NCBI GenBank assembly: GCA_001724265.1 | Contig: MEDY01000057.1 | Span: forward strand, 38,593-102,592 | Direction: 5' to 3' | Origin: Rhizaria sp. SCN 62-66 | Lineage: Eukaryota; Rhizaria, unplaced | DNA: 64,000 bases | Shown here: positions 32,001-39,300 of the stretch, piece after piece | Numbering within the stretch: the first letter of the stretch is position 1 | How the letters are laid out: each line of letters begins with the position of its first letter | Notes under the pieces: model-generated | The model's input: only the letters and a program-made list of their open reading frames with translations | The model's database searches: none | Told to the model about the DNA's origin: nothing | Program-made: the position numbers and the translations under genes

Positions 32001-32695
32001 TGACGCTGCGCGTGGTGACCGCGGACGGCACAGCGAAGCCCCTTGACTCGTGGTCGTCGTGGGAAGGCGCTCCAGCAAGCCCTGCCGTTGCAGCTGCTGC
32101 AGCACACGCAGGAACATGGCTGGCGTCAGCGGCAGGTGCGACTGCATTGCAGATGTTGCGTTTCCTTGATAACTCGGTTTACTTCACTGAGGTTGAGCTC
32201 GCCACCCTTGCACGTGCACTCGCCGCTCTGCCGCTGCGTCTGCGTAAAGCTCTCTTCACCAAGACCGCCGCGAGCCGCTTGCGCTCTTGTGCTGATGGCA
32301 CTGGCACGCCTGTCGAGCGTGCGCTTACGCTCCCGGGTCCTGCTCGTTCAGCCCTTGCAGCCACCCTGGGTGCTGCGCTGCGCTATTCACTGCTTACGCG
32401 TGCGCGAAATGCTGTTTCATCAACGGCTACTGCCTCAACAGACCACAATTCTGTTGCGGAGCGTGCGTTCGCTCTGCTCGATAAGACTGGCCACGGCCGT
32501 ATCTGCGTGGACGATGTCGCCGCGGCTCTTGCTAACGCTGCTGCGACTCCCGAGGAGCGCGGAACAGCGCGCACTATTGAGGCTCGCTGTGTCATGCAAG
32601 CTATGGGCTCTGGCGCTGATGGTTCCGTGAGCTACCGTGCTTTTGCTACTTGGTTGATGGGCGCTTCTTCCGCCGAGGAGAAATCATATGTATAA
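14048..32695 (+). CDS. G1: giant DUF3638/DUF3645 helicase-like protein (6215 aa), with Cys cluster, peptidase-like block and EF-hand-like C-terminus
   Basis: An unbroken 18.6 kb frame runs from ATG to TAA. A Cys/His cluster at residues 48-102 (CPNC, CSGC, CDHC spacing) suggests zinc binding. An acidic spacer lies near 420-585. Around 655-860 there is GHAIMHVVV (His664), NTGNG (Asn704) and QQRAGSC (Cys799), a layout like a cysteine peptidase. A block near 2600-3000 carries NGLLP, GLPHALL and YLYSVHSS, shared with G2. The ATPase part has MGAGKT (Lys4496), DEVDE (4801-4805), SGTPSD (from 5186), HTVGID (5327-5332) and RMRG (5360). These match the order known for DUF3638 then DUF3645 proteins. EF-hand-like loops sit at 6145-6156 and 6187-6198. 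The family has no settled biochemical role. Its 3' end faces gene A, 135 bases away. Confidence 0.85.
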   Translation: MSSIGAAAATRAKQEAALLVEVRKLTDITHTPAKRHESAFRKFAALICPNCNYCEFPGCGTHHTLLTNAKGNGHASCSGCERKNHDCSTDKSSPWCDHCRDCKQSRADPMFWLMRDAAAYAMAVAVFAAAPAKSLQSQAIVATLALVCDCCAAAEIQTLDGALLTPAAHAAALARGHVFTLEHYDPRCTGPLRALPVSVSKVEALYLAGAVGTTRRLPAPRPDAAAFARPARWATHAAVDADPALRSLSLRSLPADQRYALAALPREPHPYPVWMSRGFVGQFGDPFVKDTELEGGHTKESLAYLAHYLSTLRARVTLTPADSLSNAVDGGKSTKDGASRVLCPLSPQGWRAVEKAAAHLAQAAATAADFAVVARLPAVDAPGVRLRNGHVVRQRRRKNAKASNTVAAAPDAGAGIPAVAAPAPLGAKPTEKDNEKDGESKSTGEGDNNSKNDAAADDHENDDISDGCSDVADSDLSESDLTDSASDADDDSTKAEDTNKTQSVVVSASAGDNNSDVDLDLKTVWESYQALRKKRASAADADTAAPPSDTKSAADDNKDYDDADAARNMSEGAAAAAFNRLNRLRNRTRRAGTASAGESASKDNDGDDDASWAAQAIAQQGLSPTVRDHALAALVRQHVDRLQRLQPGEAFVFPGGYMGASSGHAIMHVVVRGGACGTTVNSDPTDLTQCGTVSADEFDFITINTGNGLQFHPPQVTASKTRYVTALTVPRVPARRMLSAPFWLLYLRCLNYSADAHGAELLYQVLLPYLAGGALARAATLQPARLNGVYRTQQRAGSCYFRCVTECARHLMLCHGASAADWKAVSFWLRAAMLEDALRDLHVSRALYDASDVPMLRIAAKQTVNALCNWTRIGASTGGDASSKVGADRAGVPVETAAAASELLRRLVLALERKLASLPVPDSLQWAPTYLTGVAAELAFTQRVTESSVVDVPVASPAAVTYEGDEPLFSLSFTSPIAGAATAAVVGDVTAHSATSLALPFIAAEDGSDADDDGGDGDDDDIYAQDGSAPPSGTNPADTSSMSQSISLGSPLSVQVLQRQGSCDAPDGFGALPTEAVDAAGSERDLAELLLPPTSMCALSDKAQTLAYLPPVLKPESTCAGSAALYGGFDPFIADHAAHTDKLAGDDMAEPAPAAPDLVTAFDKVDKTDAAAADAPQSAATVLRREHDAAVATLSQLNAVAAQLVECQSLAHYHHAVHFIATTVTERLPVPRTLRERGLEVLPLQRRPSSMGFSAASNTTSKPAAAAATTETPATAAVAALSYESTDAGFVVEFEPGAAAAAAADGRELKRSPCCPWQDVPLTRAEITTAITAVARTSRLLMAAAASTDQSAPAAVARNAIVAAQLLAITDALMRVRAVPAPDDADADARAGLSPWAAVLDGGLPLEPRATDKQRFAIVAPATSNADNVPLETLTALLPLTEPAVALARARTLAYLKERAARADVLLFSTKAQKLCSFYYGPDDPELRLMQTFSTESGITLDRPVLPGAQTECSPQEASARWLCSCDASTSSGYEHEVTPIVTRFPEFMHWRNAALTLQLLLMSPRALRAELGGCLMTERGVELQWSFFRASAERKSIVIVLRFAGASNDTFIFTARRRIAASPAWPDYYIKPPAEGSSTLALASKRASAAAAAAYPSESYSSGTDIVAAVAPVPAPATGLYHLRYNDNRETTAVGATAAGAAAATAATRVFADDVDVDALIGSRHNSGNIDTASGFASRRDRDGRLPHSVRMQPALVAMRRGGVDSFEGVAASTAPAAATRNANLLHWADLDSALPQALREPEVLMAPALPTFHHYLSAEAAERLLCALAEPYARIPLVLAQFAAPGAETWLLNPALRELLSAVITEPARFQSAFAAARTVTALPAHPLRLGTPCGLLMNEVLHAPAAVLGPLCTLFDTVVARFAPPTTAAVTALDPALSSDAAVAALFTLPAGLAGADAEALAARWTLPTASAAAGFFFLLRLAARVERWCVFVLDALCARSYDPASPYCPLALPSPAALAATRAELTAGLAQLRRRMTQAALPLLMHWRRLSLAALTATPVATVVADDGATVAVAAVPDAVAMAAALPRNLAIHSHIALVLRCQREPSDATATAPGHPMFAYEALTPAQASTLLGAVCYTTTWNAGADESQSSAPAKAKTATATNDENAKPAEATPTGDEQEDTPTDSVGDDERADCWATHVPVPADELRALLAARRAPLHAWIVALPAATRSDVLSRALEWVSDPRSGAEAAAASGTEPSAVTWEPAAAAPGEFWNSASETSFSLLTGLISRAAAGVRPVPTSVSKHVAFATGVSGAARALVTAQSRRLARTTYSVFSRDITAHVWEPYSPHDLNAAAPRALTAAEAASGVEDLAVTAAESGASDAEATSSAAVVERHGALFRGVIYSRRYGTVTLDDNEEWVARLFEPFLTETYDKPDSAARHAALTFSWFLPHAPTCASAGFTALFGFDSATETWRLAVLSRHRATVQVFVLAEAGRVLYLSQAFTTAGALALSSFAPGAGSTLVSAAAAAGDAAAQERLRAQEQDRFFTETSRFARGNPTRPVEMEGSLVLRARAPAPPPRCTDSLLFPPAGSETMVVPQCLLNGLLPAVLLESFTFQLSLSDFCLRGAPIAAVAELPQWRFGLLVVPLRLPAAGLGSDAPATRVERPLEFLRLLGRVGGIVYRTPASSDGTTAALTEHNSVRVLVNLSCSVPGSALGRVADLSTRVEDLSHTLLWAKPAPELDLTPLLMPTGAATDAQRTAVACELRALRPVNGEERDEAATAQSSDRSALAERVIATKLTLDTLWFPRLNFTLVVRTDASGHTRLHSREHADMYVSDVRSYSLAPLFMGLPHALLMQSRANTFSLFLPSYPVTRPVVRVSPLSTDLRQERDNTDWLSTVSARYYLYSVHSSHTRVLPPEGAGLGPAACLFTLRMLHRNYADAASLIETCRVDTPLSAEEVFQLQQAEATVGDYHPDAVTVRLRLLTALLQCPTKVEWRAHEASTHGGGGGRGRGRDKYNIMTDAVEFASKRHRVSPACAFAPQELMNLLDTLQLTHALRMDDKPKPLPTEVRNLAMILRAELGLMARCEAEPPRGHTDWPVGGALPGGGYYDNALLDLTTGFIYEQDDAGSVITRRRRRFDEAALVTHMASGLSLSAAEGAAVRTASLAPTVRTVGEHLDVMDPAPPAAWQTLLARATHILNMVSDGSDFKVDLGGSLCYDRPLRRHMRGAWLVWLINRALKDDLGGGSERLGFLFILELLQGTRVPAVWETVQTRAERRTRGKDVRAKRTARAEAHKLKKSAAATATASSTDSKSAAEETPADDGTAAAMALMMDFFGSAPPVAAEPEKKTDAAKSKDDKASGTDKDKKDNKGDKPSALATALQTRKLRQKLLRGATLKPTELVKLDDQAMISEHRRERVYGDADGAALAELVAQWLHLDFQGQRGRQSDMGLIQFLLLQVAMRQRDAAVAYDEAMAAAQATTASKAPVDSTTFASSASASAEYALSIPPSADPAHAAEVATAHAAWLAHLEETAPTTSTTTTKVAQPAKVDVKALAMLAQSTPILQTQLNLRVLRPRLAKTVTVGKAEKDGPTPFFTLWMESVACAAHALVTNDMCWISQVQGQGATAENIKAGQTAAAAALARSAAVTLTRPIELAAGSAPDRSQSERLLDPSLLPAHLRVSQRELEELLSQPLFAADAPRHVALHGGDCFARTSDKDQEPTLPFDLVAHPALAAPQARAMLQRIQTDFALHARSRNAAAIPAVPELVDLLASAQSAGASTSEAVATAAAARLGAIVASLRALLQSDVVYTARARVFIEWAANRIPLTPVALCDFDASPMPSPSALLGTPLLVRAPSLARSISMGVSAVQPSELLRNASAVTGSKAGLTLARAASATAMIIEAEPQTGEEASAALRRPLAVLSPHNTAGAAFPSLNIVLKHIMGENTPRGAQAWLEHWARSSQLAPLSLLLCESTSALVQAATADVVALLRALPNSHPLRRAAAYTSTSSSAVELVALRTDLSQLTTDAACVQWTLRQARPDAAATEAHPHTVLEQAALDALKAVAAGPALTAAVASTAKLQDTARGLVALSRYVRQVNALAAAAATSGDITRAAKLMSACERARTRVSALRARVRVLLMLALVRARNSSDANACAAVSFQNDTLPRVASLVAAALARRAHLADAAASRIALLRGYAGEGPVRRVPDLVAGFMSTSCDGHDAPFLPRLAARVGDDESAARVMTVLAIYMLRVNRQCLVQRALQSARAVANKLATVGLISLRGTGQLPRVASPRALEVGCMLTLKQQARALALALTTGRFYATGVASDDSSEDRAVTVDPRFLAFEYTFDIVLRREQVELVRSFIGANTAPMPVINTPALAATSTATSCFQPLLAPTLGSHTSVRLRALRPASGLKFRLSLACASSVTDYDSADVNAAFCALATADKARKATPAPDFSAVTAAMRASATVTLPSCVHQMLMGAGKTTVVGPLTMLIATSQPHTPVRARRVVVNAVPSALLQMSTSVLRARFTSTFAIPVCTFAFQRDMGGPLGLGSTGPHKTAARCKKAEEWLDAHRTPLVYDVGKAVTQMFHDGICMRALNGVRDKARELADDHSNHHRRHGGDDSDDEEADEAKTRDRITPEFTRPFIGEPPAAADVAFLDELHAQLKQACERSAVVVCTDVALKSVMLKAVEVQNALCNLAKSLATRIITGSASGAAGAAGAAVETTATRAAVEAKTLEILTMEGNATIPVRCRFPHTSLQFFTLRAALTQLRAVLALLRRGPLVVDEVDEVMHPLRSELNFPIGERKRLEPAPARWQLPLALFDALSVAFVAATAAEFSVSQRIVAETDVGLPLSLSAHGQTALQTLASALRDGLAAQTVLQQPHLILLDAAFYRARMLAPIAEWVGTFLRANNVELPANSTVASTDDKNTIADYLLAPAVAPDCYPGSAIASAGLSETAVGLLNLSRDWVHTFLPHTLGKTVCVSYGLLSPAYLASRPTQPLSRTLTAVPYAGKDAPMPASEFAHPDVLAGFTVLAYLTQGLRRSDVRQLLTQLKAQLLRELGPQSERPAALLFDGWMRTALWRARPGEYASPAAVPVAAVPLSLATLQHGDPAQLSSAHRWLCRVPAVVERYLTQIVFPAVMKRQETNLSVAGFDLGATGIFASAIGFSGTPSDMLPAALGSCHFERGSEGKIVSTLTDAAVVSTTALSTDWTVRSVLRAIATAGADGGQPLHALIDTGALVTGLSNQAVASFLLTSGLAHVDGVVFLGPDDAPLVMLRGADRHGRRPVIPLAQCGLPVERRFTFYDQVHTVGIDVAQAPNAVAAVTLGKDMTLRHYSQGAYRMRGIGQGQRVSVFVPPEIQNLVATALGSDATRVPTPSDVVAWLLTTTASSEGVQFVQHCKYAAREGVRRAVADALVTAPTTMRPAYLQYFTEAITHGLEPRVPVVRSLAHVLGDEAAAVPAPLREERLVKPYTLAVAALAAAAAGSAQQTGAATGRLEQEMVNEQEVEVEEQAVQQSMHTAGFAEDDDNRPWELARFVLPASKSADATAFGDEDEMDGTASESTTAGNGALSAQQVTAQHASQLDADLAAHRASLAGTPSADAFESIFSIMTAMPEMFGTMRANWDNDAQTRLLTRVFTSKYPELAAQLPPLADPAAPVSATAEQTAAASAFADFFGGGFSAASEPVAAGASAEVTAAASTFADFFGGGVAAPEPVATPAVSVAVVEAAVQKSIIAATEISALATGPVHATPVGASGIPGLTSIESRVLPLPLAACYSRFFAPPVTQTDAAIDVVHRLHNVNIVAEWHIATRGDSAARAAATRLPAAVAGADLTRACAIAARAALATGEPPRAFLSRALKTAGMAAEAVRMDSASGSTATDDDAVAALNVSAAQALTDEYHASRAVSHAIEGDSTVSTRLVALTLAEAAGLRRALHSGSLHRLVAACTRAAGTNTARSWLVGAAVTLRVVTADGTAKPLDSWSSWEGAPASPAVAAAAAHAGTWLASAAGATALQMLRFLDNSVYFTEVELATLARALAALPLRLRKALFTKTAASRLRSCADGTGTPVERALTLPGPARSALAATLGAALRYSLLTRARNAVSSTATASTDHNSVAERAFALLDKTGHGRICVDDVAAALANAAATPEERGTARTIEARCVMQAMGSGADGSVSYRAFATWLMGASSAEEKSYV
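31115..31233 (+). repeat. Tandem FADFFGGG-type repeat inside G1
   Basis: Two near-identical units reading (A/T)FADFFGGG are spaced 90 bases (30 residues) apart, each followed by an Ala/Pro/Val-rich linker ending EPVA. A related MDFFGSAPPV unit occurs far upstream near 24080. The repeated DFFG core looks like a short linear docking motif, but its partner is unknown. Confidence 0.6.
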
Positions 32696-32830
32696 TAGTA
32701 CGGTGGATGTTTTTCACTTTATTTCTTAAATTAGTTATCATAATCTTTTGTTAATACTTGTACCTGGACATAATAAAATGCCGATTCCTTTCAAAATCCT
32801 TTCCATGAAAATCACCTCTACGACTCGATC
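32696..32830. other. Short convergent spacer between G1 and gene A
   Basis: This is an AT-rich 135-base gap between the TAA of G1 and the TAA of gene A on the other strand. It must hold both 3' ends, so the UTRs are very short or overlap. Confidence 0.6.
32772..32777 (+). terminator. Candidate poly(A) signal of G1
   Basis: AATAAA lies 77 bases after the G1 stop codon. Use of this hexamer in this organism is assumed, not shown. Confidence 0.35.
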
Positions 32831-35509
32831 TTACACATCCAGGGAATCGGCATGGCTTTCATCAATCTCCCCTACCTCGTCACGACTATTATTAATCTCC
32901 CCTTCTTGGTCATTAATGCCCACATCATCATATTCATCATCGTCCTCTTGTGTGTCTTCCTCGTCCTGCTCCGTGACGCGCTTCGTAAATCCAAGGTGCA
33001 TCATGTAATGATTCTGAACTGAGTTCCCCACAAAACATTTGTCCAGATGGAGGAAATTCTCAAAGCTACGCAGCAATTTGTCGTCAAAGGGTGTGGCACC
33101 ATAGTCTCGATTGGAAGGCACGCCGCCGCGTACACATGATAGCACACGGCCGACAGGCACAGCGCCGCCCAACAGGCGTGCGGAACATGGCTTGAATGTA
33201 ATGAACACGGGGGTGTCGGACTTACCAAACCATTGGCGGCGCAGAAATTGTGCCGGGGTGACTGCGCGGGGATACGTCAGTACCGTACCGACAGGGTAAG
33301 TCACGTCAGCATCCGCTGCGGGCGCAGTAAACTCTCCAAAAACAAGGTCGATCTCCGGTATCGTTAGAGTCTTAGGAGCGCATGGTTCGGAGGACACGTT
33401 ATTAAAAAGCGTAATGAACGGTAGATCAGCAATATTCAGGCCGTGCGGTGCACAACACCGGTGGACGTGAGTGCAAAGCGCGCCGGATACGGCTGCAACT
33501 CGGTAATGCGCAGCGTGGCTCGGAAAGCGTGTTTCGTCAACCCGGACGATCATCTGATACACTTCTGGCCAGGGGTCGTAGAAACCCACTTCCACCAACA
33601 AATCATCCATGTCGTGCTTTGAATCAACTGTCGCCTTCGCATGCGCATGAATAAGCTCGCGGGCACGCGCGTGCTGCACCGCCAGCGCTGCAGCGGTCGG
33701 TGTGCCGCTGGTAGGCCGCGCTGGCAGAGGACGCAGCTTGTACTCGCGCACGTTCTCCTAGTACTGCAGTCGCCGTGGGTAGCCGTAGTCCTCAAGCGTA
33801 TGTGCGATGTACGCGTCGTGAGCCTCACGCCAGCAACCGCCGAAGGGGTGTGCAAATGCATGCAAGTCTGCGACAGTCTGCTGCATGTCTTCTTCCGCAT
33901 CGACTGGATCAGCAGCAGAAACTACGTTCAAATGAGTAAGTACCTCACGTAGCTGCGCGAGCTCCTGAAATGCGGACTCATTTTCAAGTAAGCAGTCGGC
34001 AAAGCGCAAGATGTCAAGCGATTGTGGCCCACGCTCCTGACGAAACATCTCGGCAAAAGCGACCCTGAGGCCTGGCACGTCATGCGTTGTAGTCACAACT
34101 GGGGAATCGTCATTCATAACGAACATGCGCCGCAGCACGCGCAGCAGCACCGCCACGGTGGACCCCTCTGCGCGTGTGTGGCGCAGTCCAGCAGCGTCAC
34201 CGGGCCAAAGAGCAACTGCATTAAGCATACCGACACAGCCCCGGATAGCGTGGTTCTGGCACAGCAAAAATGCCATCGCTGCTTTGTCCTCAGCGGCAAC
34301 CATTGTGTTATCATACAACTGGGCCAAGTGGCTCTGCACCTTCATGTCAGCGGGATATAATTCGATATTTGCTGGAATCATTAATGCAACGCTGGGTCCT
34401 GAAAGCAACTCCTGCGCAAACCATGGGAGCGTTGCTCCAAGACGTGCCAGTAAGCCAGTCAGTGGCACATGTGATGACGGGTTCCACCGCTGCCGCTCGT
34501 TGACGATTGTGAGGAGTGAGGTCCGGCGCAATCCCGTGAATACGCTCTCAAGCGTCGCGTTGTCGAGACGCGACGCGCACTCACACAACATAGACACGGA
34601 GGAGACCTCGCCGCTAAGCGGGGAATCTGCGCGCAGCCTGCTCGCTTCAAAGGTTTGCAGCACAGTGTCGATTTGATCGTTGCGCGCAAAGGCGGCCGCA
34701 ATGGCGTCGTCAGCGCGGAAAAGGCCGGTCAGCGCCCCGTAGACACTAGCTTGAATCGCAGCGTCTTCATCCGATATCGTTGAGTGCATTTGCAGCGCCT
34801 TCTCCAGCAGCGGCACGAGCGTGGCCACTGTGTCGGAGGGCGGGGGTGCACCGTGAGAGAGCAAAGCAGACACTGCGGCGCAGAGAGTCTCGATGTGCGC
34901 GTACACCTCGCGCTCAGCCTCCCAAAATCGGCCCTCCTGAGTCCAGTCCGTGTCATTTGGTTGCCGCTGCTCGCGCATTTTCCGCCGCTTCTTCTTTGTT
35001 GCCTCGAGTTGCATTTCCGACAGCTCCAGGTTCCACTGCGCGTAGGTCAACACGTGCGCTAATGCGGCGTGTCGGACCTGGTCGGACAACGCAGGTGACT
35101 GCGCGACGCCGCTCACCACGCGCAGCACGCGTTTTTCCAGCACGTTGCCGGGCTAGTCGGACAGCAGGGCAGCGACCCGTTCGAGAGCGGAGCCAGCGGC
35201 GATCGAGTCGCAGCCAGCAGCGTCACGGTGGATGTAGTGGTGCTGTACGTTGGCGATGATTTCGAACACTTTGAGGACACCATCAGTGCGTCGGATCACG
35301 TCAACATCGGTGTCTGTCGGAAGCTGGAACACCCGTGACAGCAGCTCAGTGATAGCATAACCGTGCGTCACTGTAACTTCGTGAGTCTTGAAGTATCGGT
35401 CCGGTTCAGTAATCGAGGCCACAAGCGCCGTGAGATCGGAAAGGTTGGTCGACAAGCCCTGCACAACGGCCATCGCCACATGAACCTGCCTAAGCTCATA
35501 GTCGTCCAT
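32831..35509 (-). CDS. Gene A: helical protein with unrecognised C-terminal module (about 892 aa, two in-frame UAG codons)
   Basis: The start at MDDYELRQVHV follows an in-frame TAA (35566-35568) and aligns with the N-termini of genes B and C, and the end is TAA. In-frame TAG codons at 35153-35155 and 33758-33760 do not stop the homology: the sequences before and after each align with B and C. The first 560 or so residues are ARM/HEAT-like helices, including PLTGLLARL, matched by PLVGLLARL in B. A hinge GCWREAHDAYIAHTLEDYGY precedes the C-terminal module with FPSHAAHYR, a PC pair, YPVGTVLTYPRAV and GAVPVGRVLSC. An acidic tail (EEDTQEDDDEYDD) ends the protein. It converges with G1 and diverges from G2. 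Function unknown. Confidence 0.8.
33758..33760 (-). other. In-frame UAG sense codon in gene A
   Basis: The codon lies between RRLQY and ENVREYKLRP in the variable linker before the C-terminal module. The frame is open on both sides, and gene C spans the same region without a break. Confidence 0.8.
35153..35155 (-). other. In-frame UAG sense codon in gene A
   Basis: The codon lies between ALLSD and PGNVLEKRV. Gene B runs through the corresponding helix without interruption. Confidence 0.8.
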
Positions 35510-36355
35510 CGCGCGCTCGTGCAAAACCCATGCGGGCTCGTTCGTGCTTTGTGTAGGGCTTTATGTCAGAATCAATAACAACATCAAAAGATACGACCAT
35601 AACAATGACACTGTTAGATTGCATAGGACTCAGACGAATAAGAATTGTTGAGACTACAGAGAAATGTGGTAATACTAAATGGGCCCTAGAATTTAGTTTG
35701 TATATTGATTTACACGCTGTCAGAGTTTCAGTTGTAGAAAATCCTCCCAAAAAACTGTCGCAAACTCGACTTCGTTTCTACCACATGTCATTTTTGTATC
35801 ACTAGACTTTGGCAATGTTGATTGCGTGTCTCAGTGATACCTTTATATACATCGATATAGTTAACTTTTATTGGTGTATAACGTGCTGATCATTTTTGAT
35901 TTAGTGTTGATTTTAACGTGGAGTGATATTTGGCAAGCAAATTCCTCATATGTATGAATTTTAGCGAGAATTCATGAATCTTCCCCGACTATATGTACCT
36001 CTACGCGAGTTTTAATAACGTGAATAGGTTTTGCCTCAGCTCTAAACAGTGGATTTATTAAGGTTACACGCTGGAACCACTGTTCTATAAGCATATCCTT
36101 CATAATTACATCCCACCACACGCGGTTTTGAAGTTGCCACAAATGGTCCACGTCGAGTGCGTGCGAAGTTTCGAATAAGATTTCGCTGCGAATAAGTTGT
36201 TTATGATCTTTTGACGTTGGGCATCTCAACTTTCAGAACTTTTAAAGTATGTGCATATATTATATTTCTCTGTCGGGAATGCATAGCATGAAGTCTAGAC
36301 AAGACTGACAGACCGACGTCCCACAATCTCTTTTCATACTTGTGATGTAGGCAGG
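35510..36355. promoter_or_regulatory. Divergent 5' flanks of gene A and G2
   Basis: This 846-base AT-rich spacer separates the starts of gene A and G2 and should contain both promoters. Small open frames (for example 35972-36229 on the minus strand) lack an ATG near their start and coding composition. No repeat or RNA gene is apparent. Confidence 0.5.
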
Positions 36356-39300
36356 ATGGAGAGCAAGCGCGATGCAAGTGCATGGGACGGCGTCGCGAGC
36401 TTAAATTCTGTTCGCCGAAACATTAATGATCTCACGCCTGACCTTCGGCTCGACGTCAAAGATGTTCGGCAAGCTGAGAAGACCGCTGTGGCTGGCACGG
36501 CGGCTCTGACCCGTCCGTCGGCCGGCCCGTCGCGCGCCGACGTGGACGCCGCTGGCAGCGAGACCCTCGCCGCAATCGCGTCCTCCATCGACCGCGGAAC
36601 CGTGTTTGCCCGCGTTGCCGCCCTCCGCAGTATCCTTGCCCGCTCTTCCTCCGACCACACCCATACCTCATCTGCCTCCGCTGACAACGCGTCTCTCAAC
36701 GTCGGCGGGGGCGTCGACATCGACACTCTCTTCCCGGGGCTCTTCGCGCCCGTCGCGACCGCACCTACCGCGAGCGCCACGTCCGAGCCGACCACGCACT
36801 CACCTGACTCTGCTCGGAGCTCTATCTCTGTTCCGCCTGTTGTTAGCAGCCACCCTGCGGCGCCGTCGCTGCCCGCCTGTCTCCGCGGCGCGCTCCCCGG
36901 TGCTGCACTGAACCTCTACGACTTCCGCTCGGGCACGCTCCCGCAGGGCGCCTCGGTAGGTTTCTCCACGCCCACGCACCCTTTACTGCGTCTCTGGCTC
37001 AACCTTCCGCCCGTCGCCGCCAGCACTCACGCTGCGACTGCAACTGAGCCTGGCTTTGTGATCATCGCCGAGGCCCGGTGCGCGGCGCTGCCGCAGCAAC
37101 CGCTCCCGCTGCTCGCACTGCATCCCGCCTCTGCACCGCTGCCCGCGCTCCACCCCGCACTGCCGTCGTCGTCCACCCCTGCTACTACCGACACATCATC
37201 CCAGTCTACCGCGACCGCGAATGCGGCGGACAGCGCACTGACCCGTGCGCTGCCCGCCGCGGCCGCAGACGACGTCCCCGCGTCGCTGCTGCTTGACCCC
37301 ACCGGCGTCCTGCGCCTCGCTGGCCCCGCCGCCTCCGCCGGTCTCAACACACTGACCGCAGGCGCTAGCGCTGGCGCGGGCGCGGGCGCTGGGAAGATTA
37401 CCGCAGGCGCGGGCCGCATGCGCGTCGGCGCCACTCACCGCATCGCTCTCAGCTGCATTCCCGTCTCCGCTACCGCGGCCTCGACCTCTGCCGCTGGCGC
37501 TGCCACAGGCGCTGTGACTGGCGCTGTCACGGGCTATGACGTGACGCTGGTGGTCGACGGCGTGCCCTGTGGCGCCGCGCGTGTGCCCGCCTCTGCGCCG
37601 GGTCGTCTCGCCTCACTGGGCCTCGCGCTCGACTTCGCTATCCGCGACGCCGCCACCAACAGTACCGCCGGCAAGCCCAGCACCGCTCGCGGCGGCGGCG
37701 GTGGCGGTGTGGGGTCGGGCGAGGTTGCGCTGCGCATGGTGACGGTCGCGCGCGCCACGGGCGCATCCGCCGCTGACACCGCCGCCTTTGCCTCCGCGGC
37801 CCGCTCACTCGTCTTTGGCAGCGCCACGCCCCCCGCCGTGGCCGCCAGCGGGTCTGCAGGCGCCAACGCCGCCGCCGTGGACGCTGTGGCCGCGGGCGCG
37901 GTCGCCGGTCTCGACGCTGCGGCGACGGCGGACCCGCAGCTCTTCGCGGGTTTCGCGCTGTCTCCGCTGTACGACCGCCCGCCACCACTGTGGGCGCACC
38001 CGCTCTTCGTGCGCCTGCTGCTGCCGGCGACGGCCGCGCCCGTGGCGCCGCATCTGGCCACCGCCGAGCTGGGCAACTTCGGCCGCGCACTCGTTCTCGC
38101 GCTGCGCGGCATGCTCGCCGCCGCTGGGCCGCCGCCCGGGGATGCAAGCACAGCTGTTGCGCTCGCGCCCGCGCACGCACACGGCGCCGGCGCGCGTATG
38201 GCCGCCGCCGCTGCTGCCCGCGCCAGCGCCAACGCTGGTTCCGGTGCCGGCGCGAACGGCGGCTCTGCTGGTCCGGGTCCCGCTGGCGTTGTCGCTGGCG
38301 CTGGTACTGGCGCCAGTGACGGTGCGACTGCGACTCTGTCTCCGCAGCACGCGCCGTCGCCGCTGCTGTCGGCGCTGTCTCCGCTGCGGCGCGCAGCTCT
38401 GGCATCGGTCGTCGCTGCCTTCACGCGCGCGGCCGGGCTGTTCCGTACCGTCGCCGCGGCGGGCCAGACGGTCGGCGCGCAGACCCAGTACGGCGGCGCG
38501 CTGGCCGAGGCCGTGGCGGCGCTGGGCGAGGGCGAGGCCGTCGTGCTGCCTCTCGCGCTCTACCAGCCCGGCGTGCGCGACGGCACTACACCCCACACGC
38601 TGCCGTACCTGGTCCTCGCCGAGCGCGGCACCACCAGCTCGAGCGACCTGTTTACGGTCACGCTCGTCAACGCCGCGGTTGGCACGGGGCTGCTGCACCA
38701 CGCCTGCGACGTGGCGACCCCCGAGCGGCCGCCGCGGTACGAGCTGTCCTTCCCGGTAACGCGTGTGCCGCGTCACCGCGCCGTGGACCCCGCGTTCTGG
38801 TTGCTGCTCGCCTCGCTCATCTGGCCCCTGCGCGGCGCCAACGCGGGCGCGCTGGCCCGGGACGCGCTGTACACCGCGGCGCTGCCCGCGCTCGCTGGCC
38901 GGCCGCTCGCCGCTATCGCAGAGGCCGCTGAGGCAGACCTCGCACAGGACGCCGTCGCCGCCTCGGGCTCGGGTGTCCTGCAGCAGTCCGCCGCCGCGTC
39001 CGCTGCTGCGAAGTCTGAGGTTACCGCGGAGTCGCCCGATGACATCCCTGCCGTCATCGCTGCCACCGCCGTCGGCGTCGCTGCTGCAACTGCGACGGTG
39101 ACCAGTGGCGATGACGGCCCTAGCACGCTGCTGCCTGCGCGCGCCGCGGCCGCCGGCGCCGCCGCTGGCCAGCGCGTGCTGCAGCCCTCCGCGCTGCCGC
39201 TGGGCCCCGGCTGTGCGGCGGCGCTGTGCTGCGAAGCCCTGCGCTTCTTGCTTGCGCACCGCGGGTTCAGCGCCGCCGAGACCGCACTGGTGGACCTCGC

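Noticed and set aside
35972-36229. Small minus-strand open frame between gene A and G2
   Set aside because: It lacks an ATG near its start, has an in-frame TGA just upstream, and shows no homology I can see to neighbouring genes.
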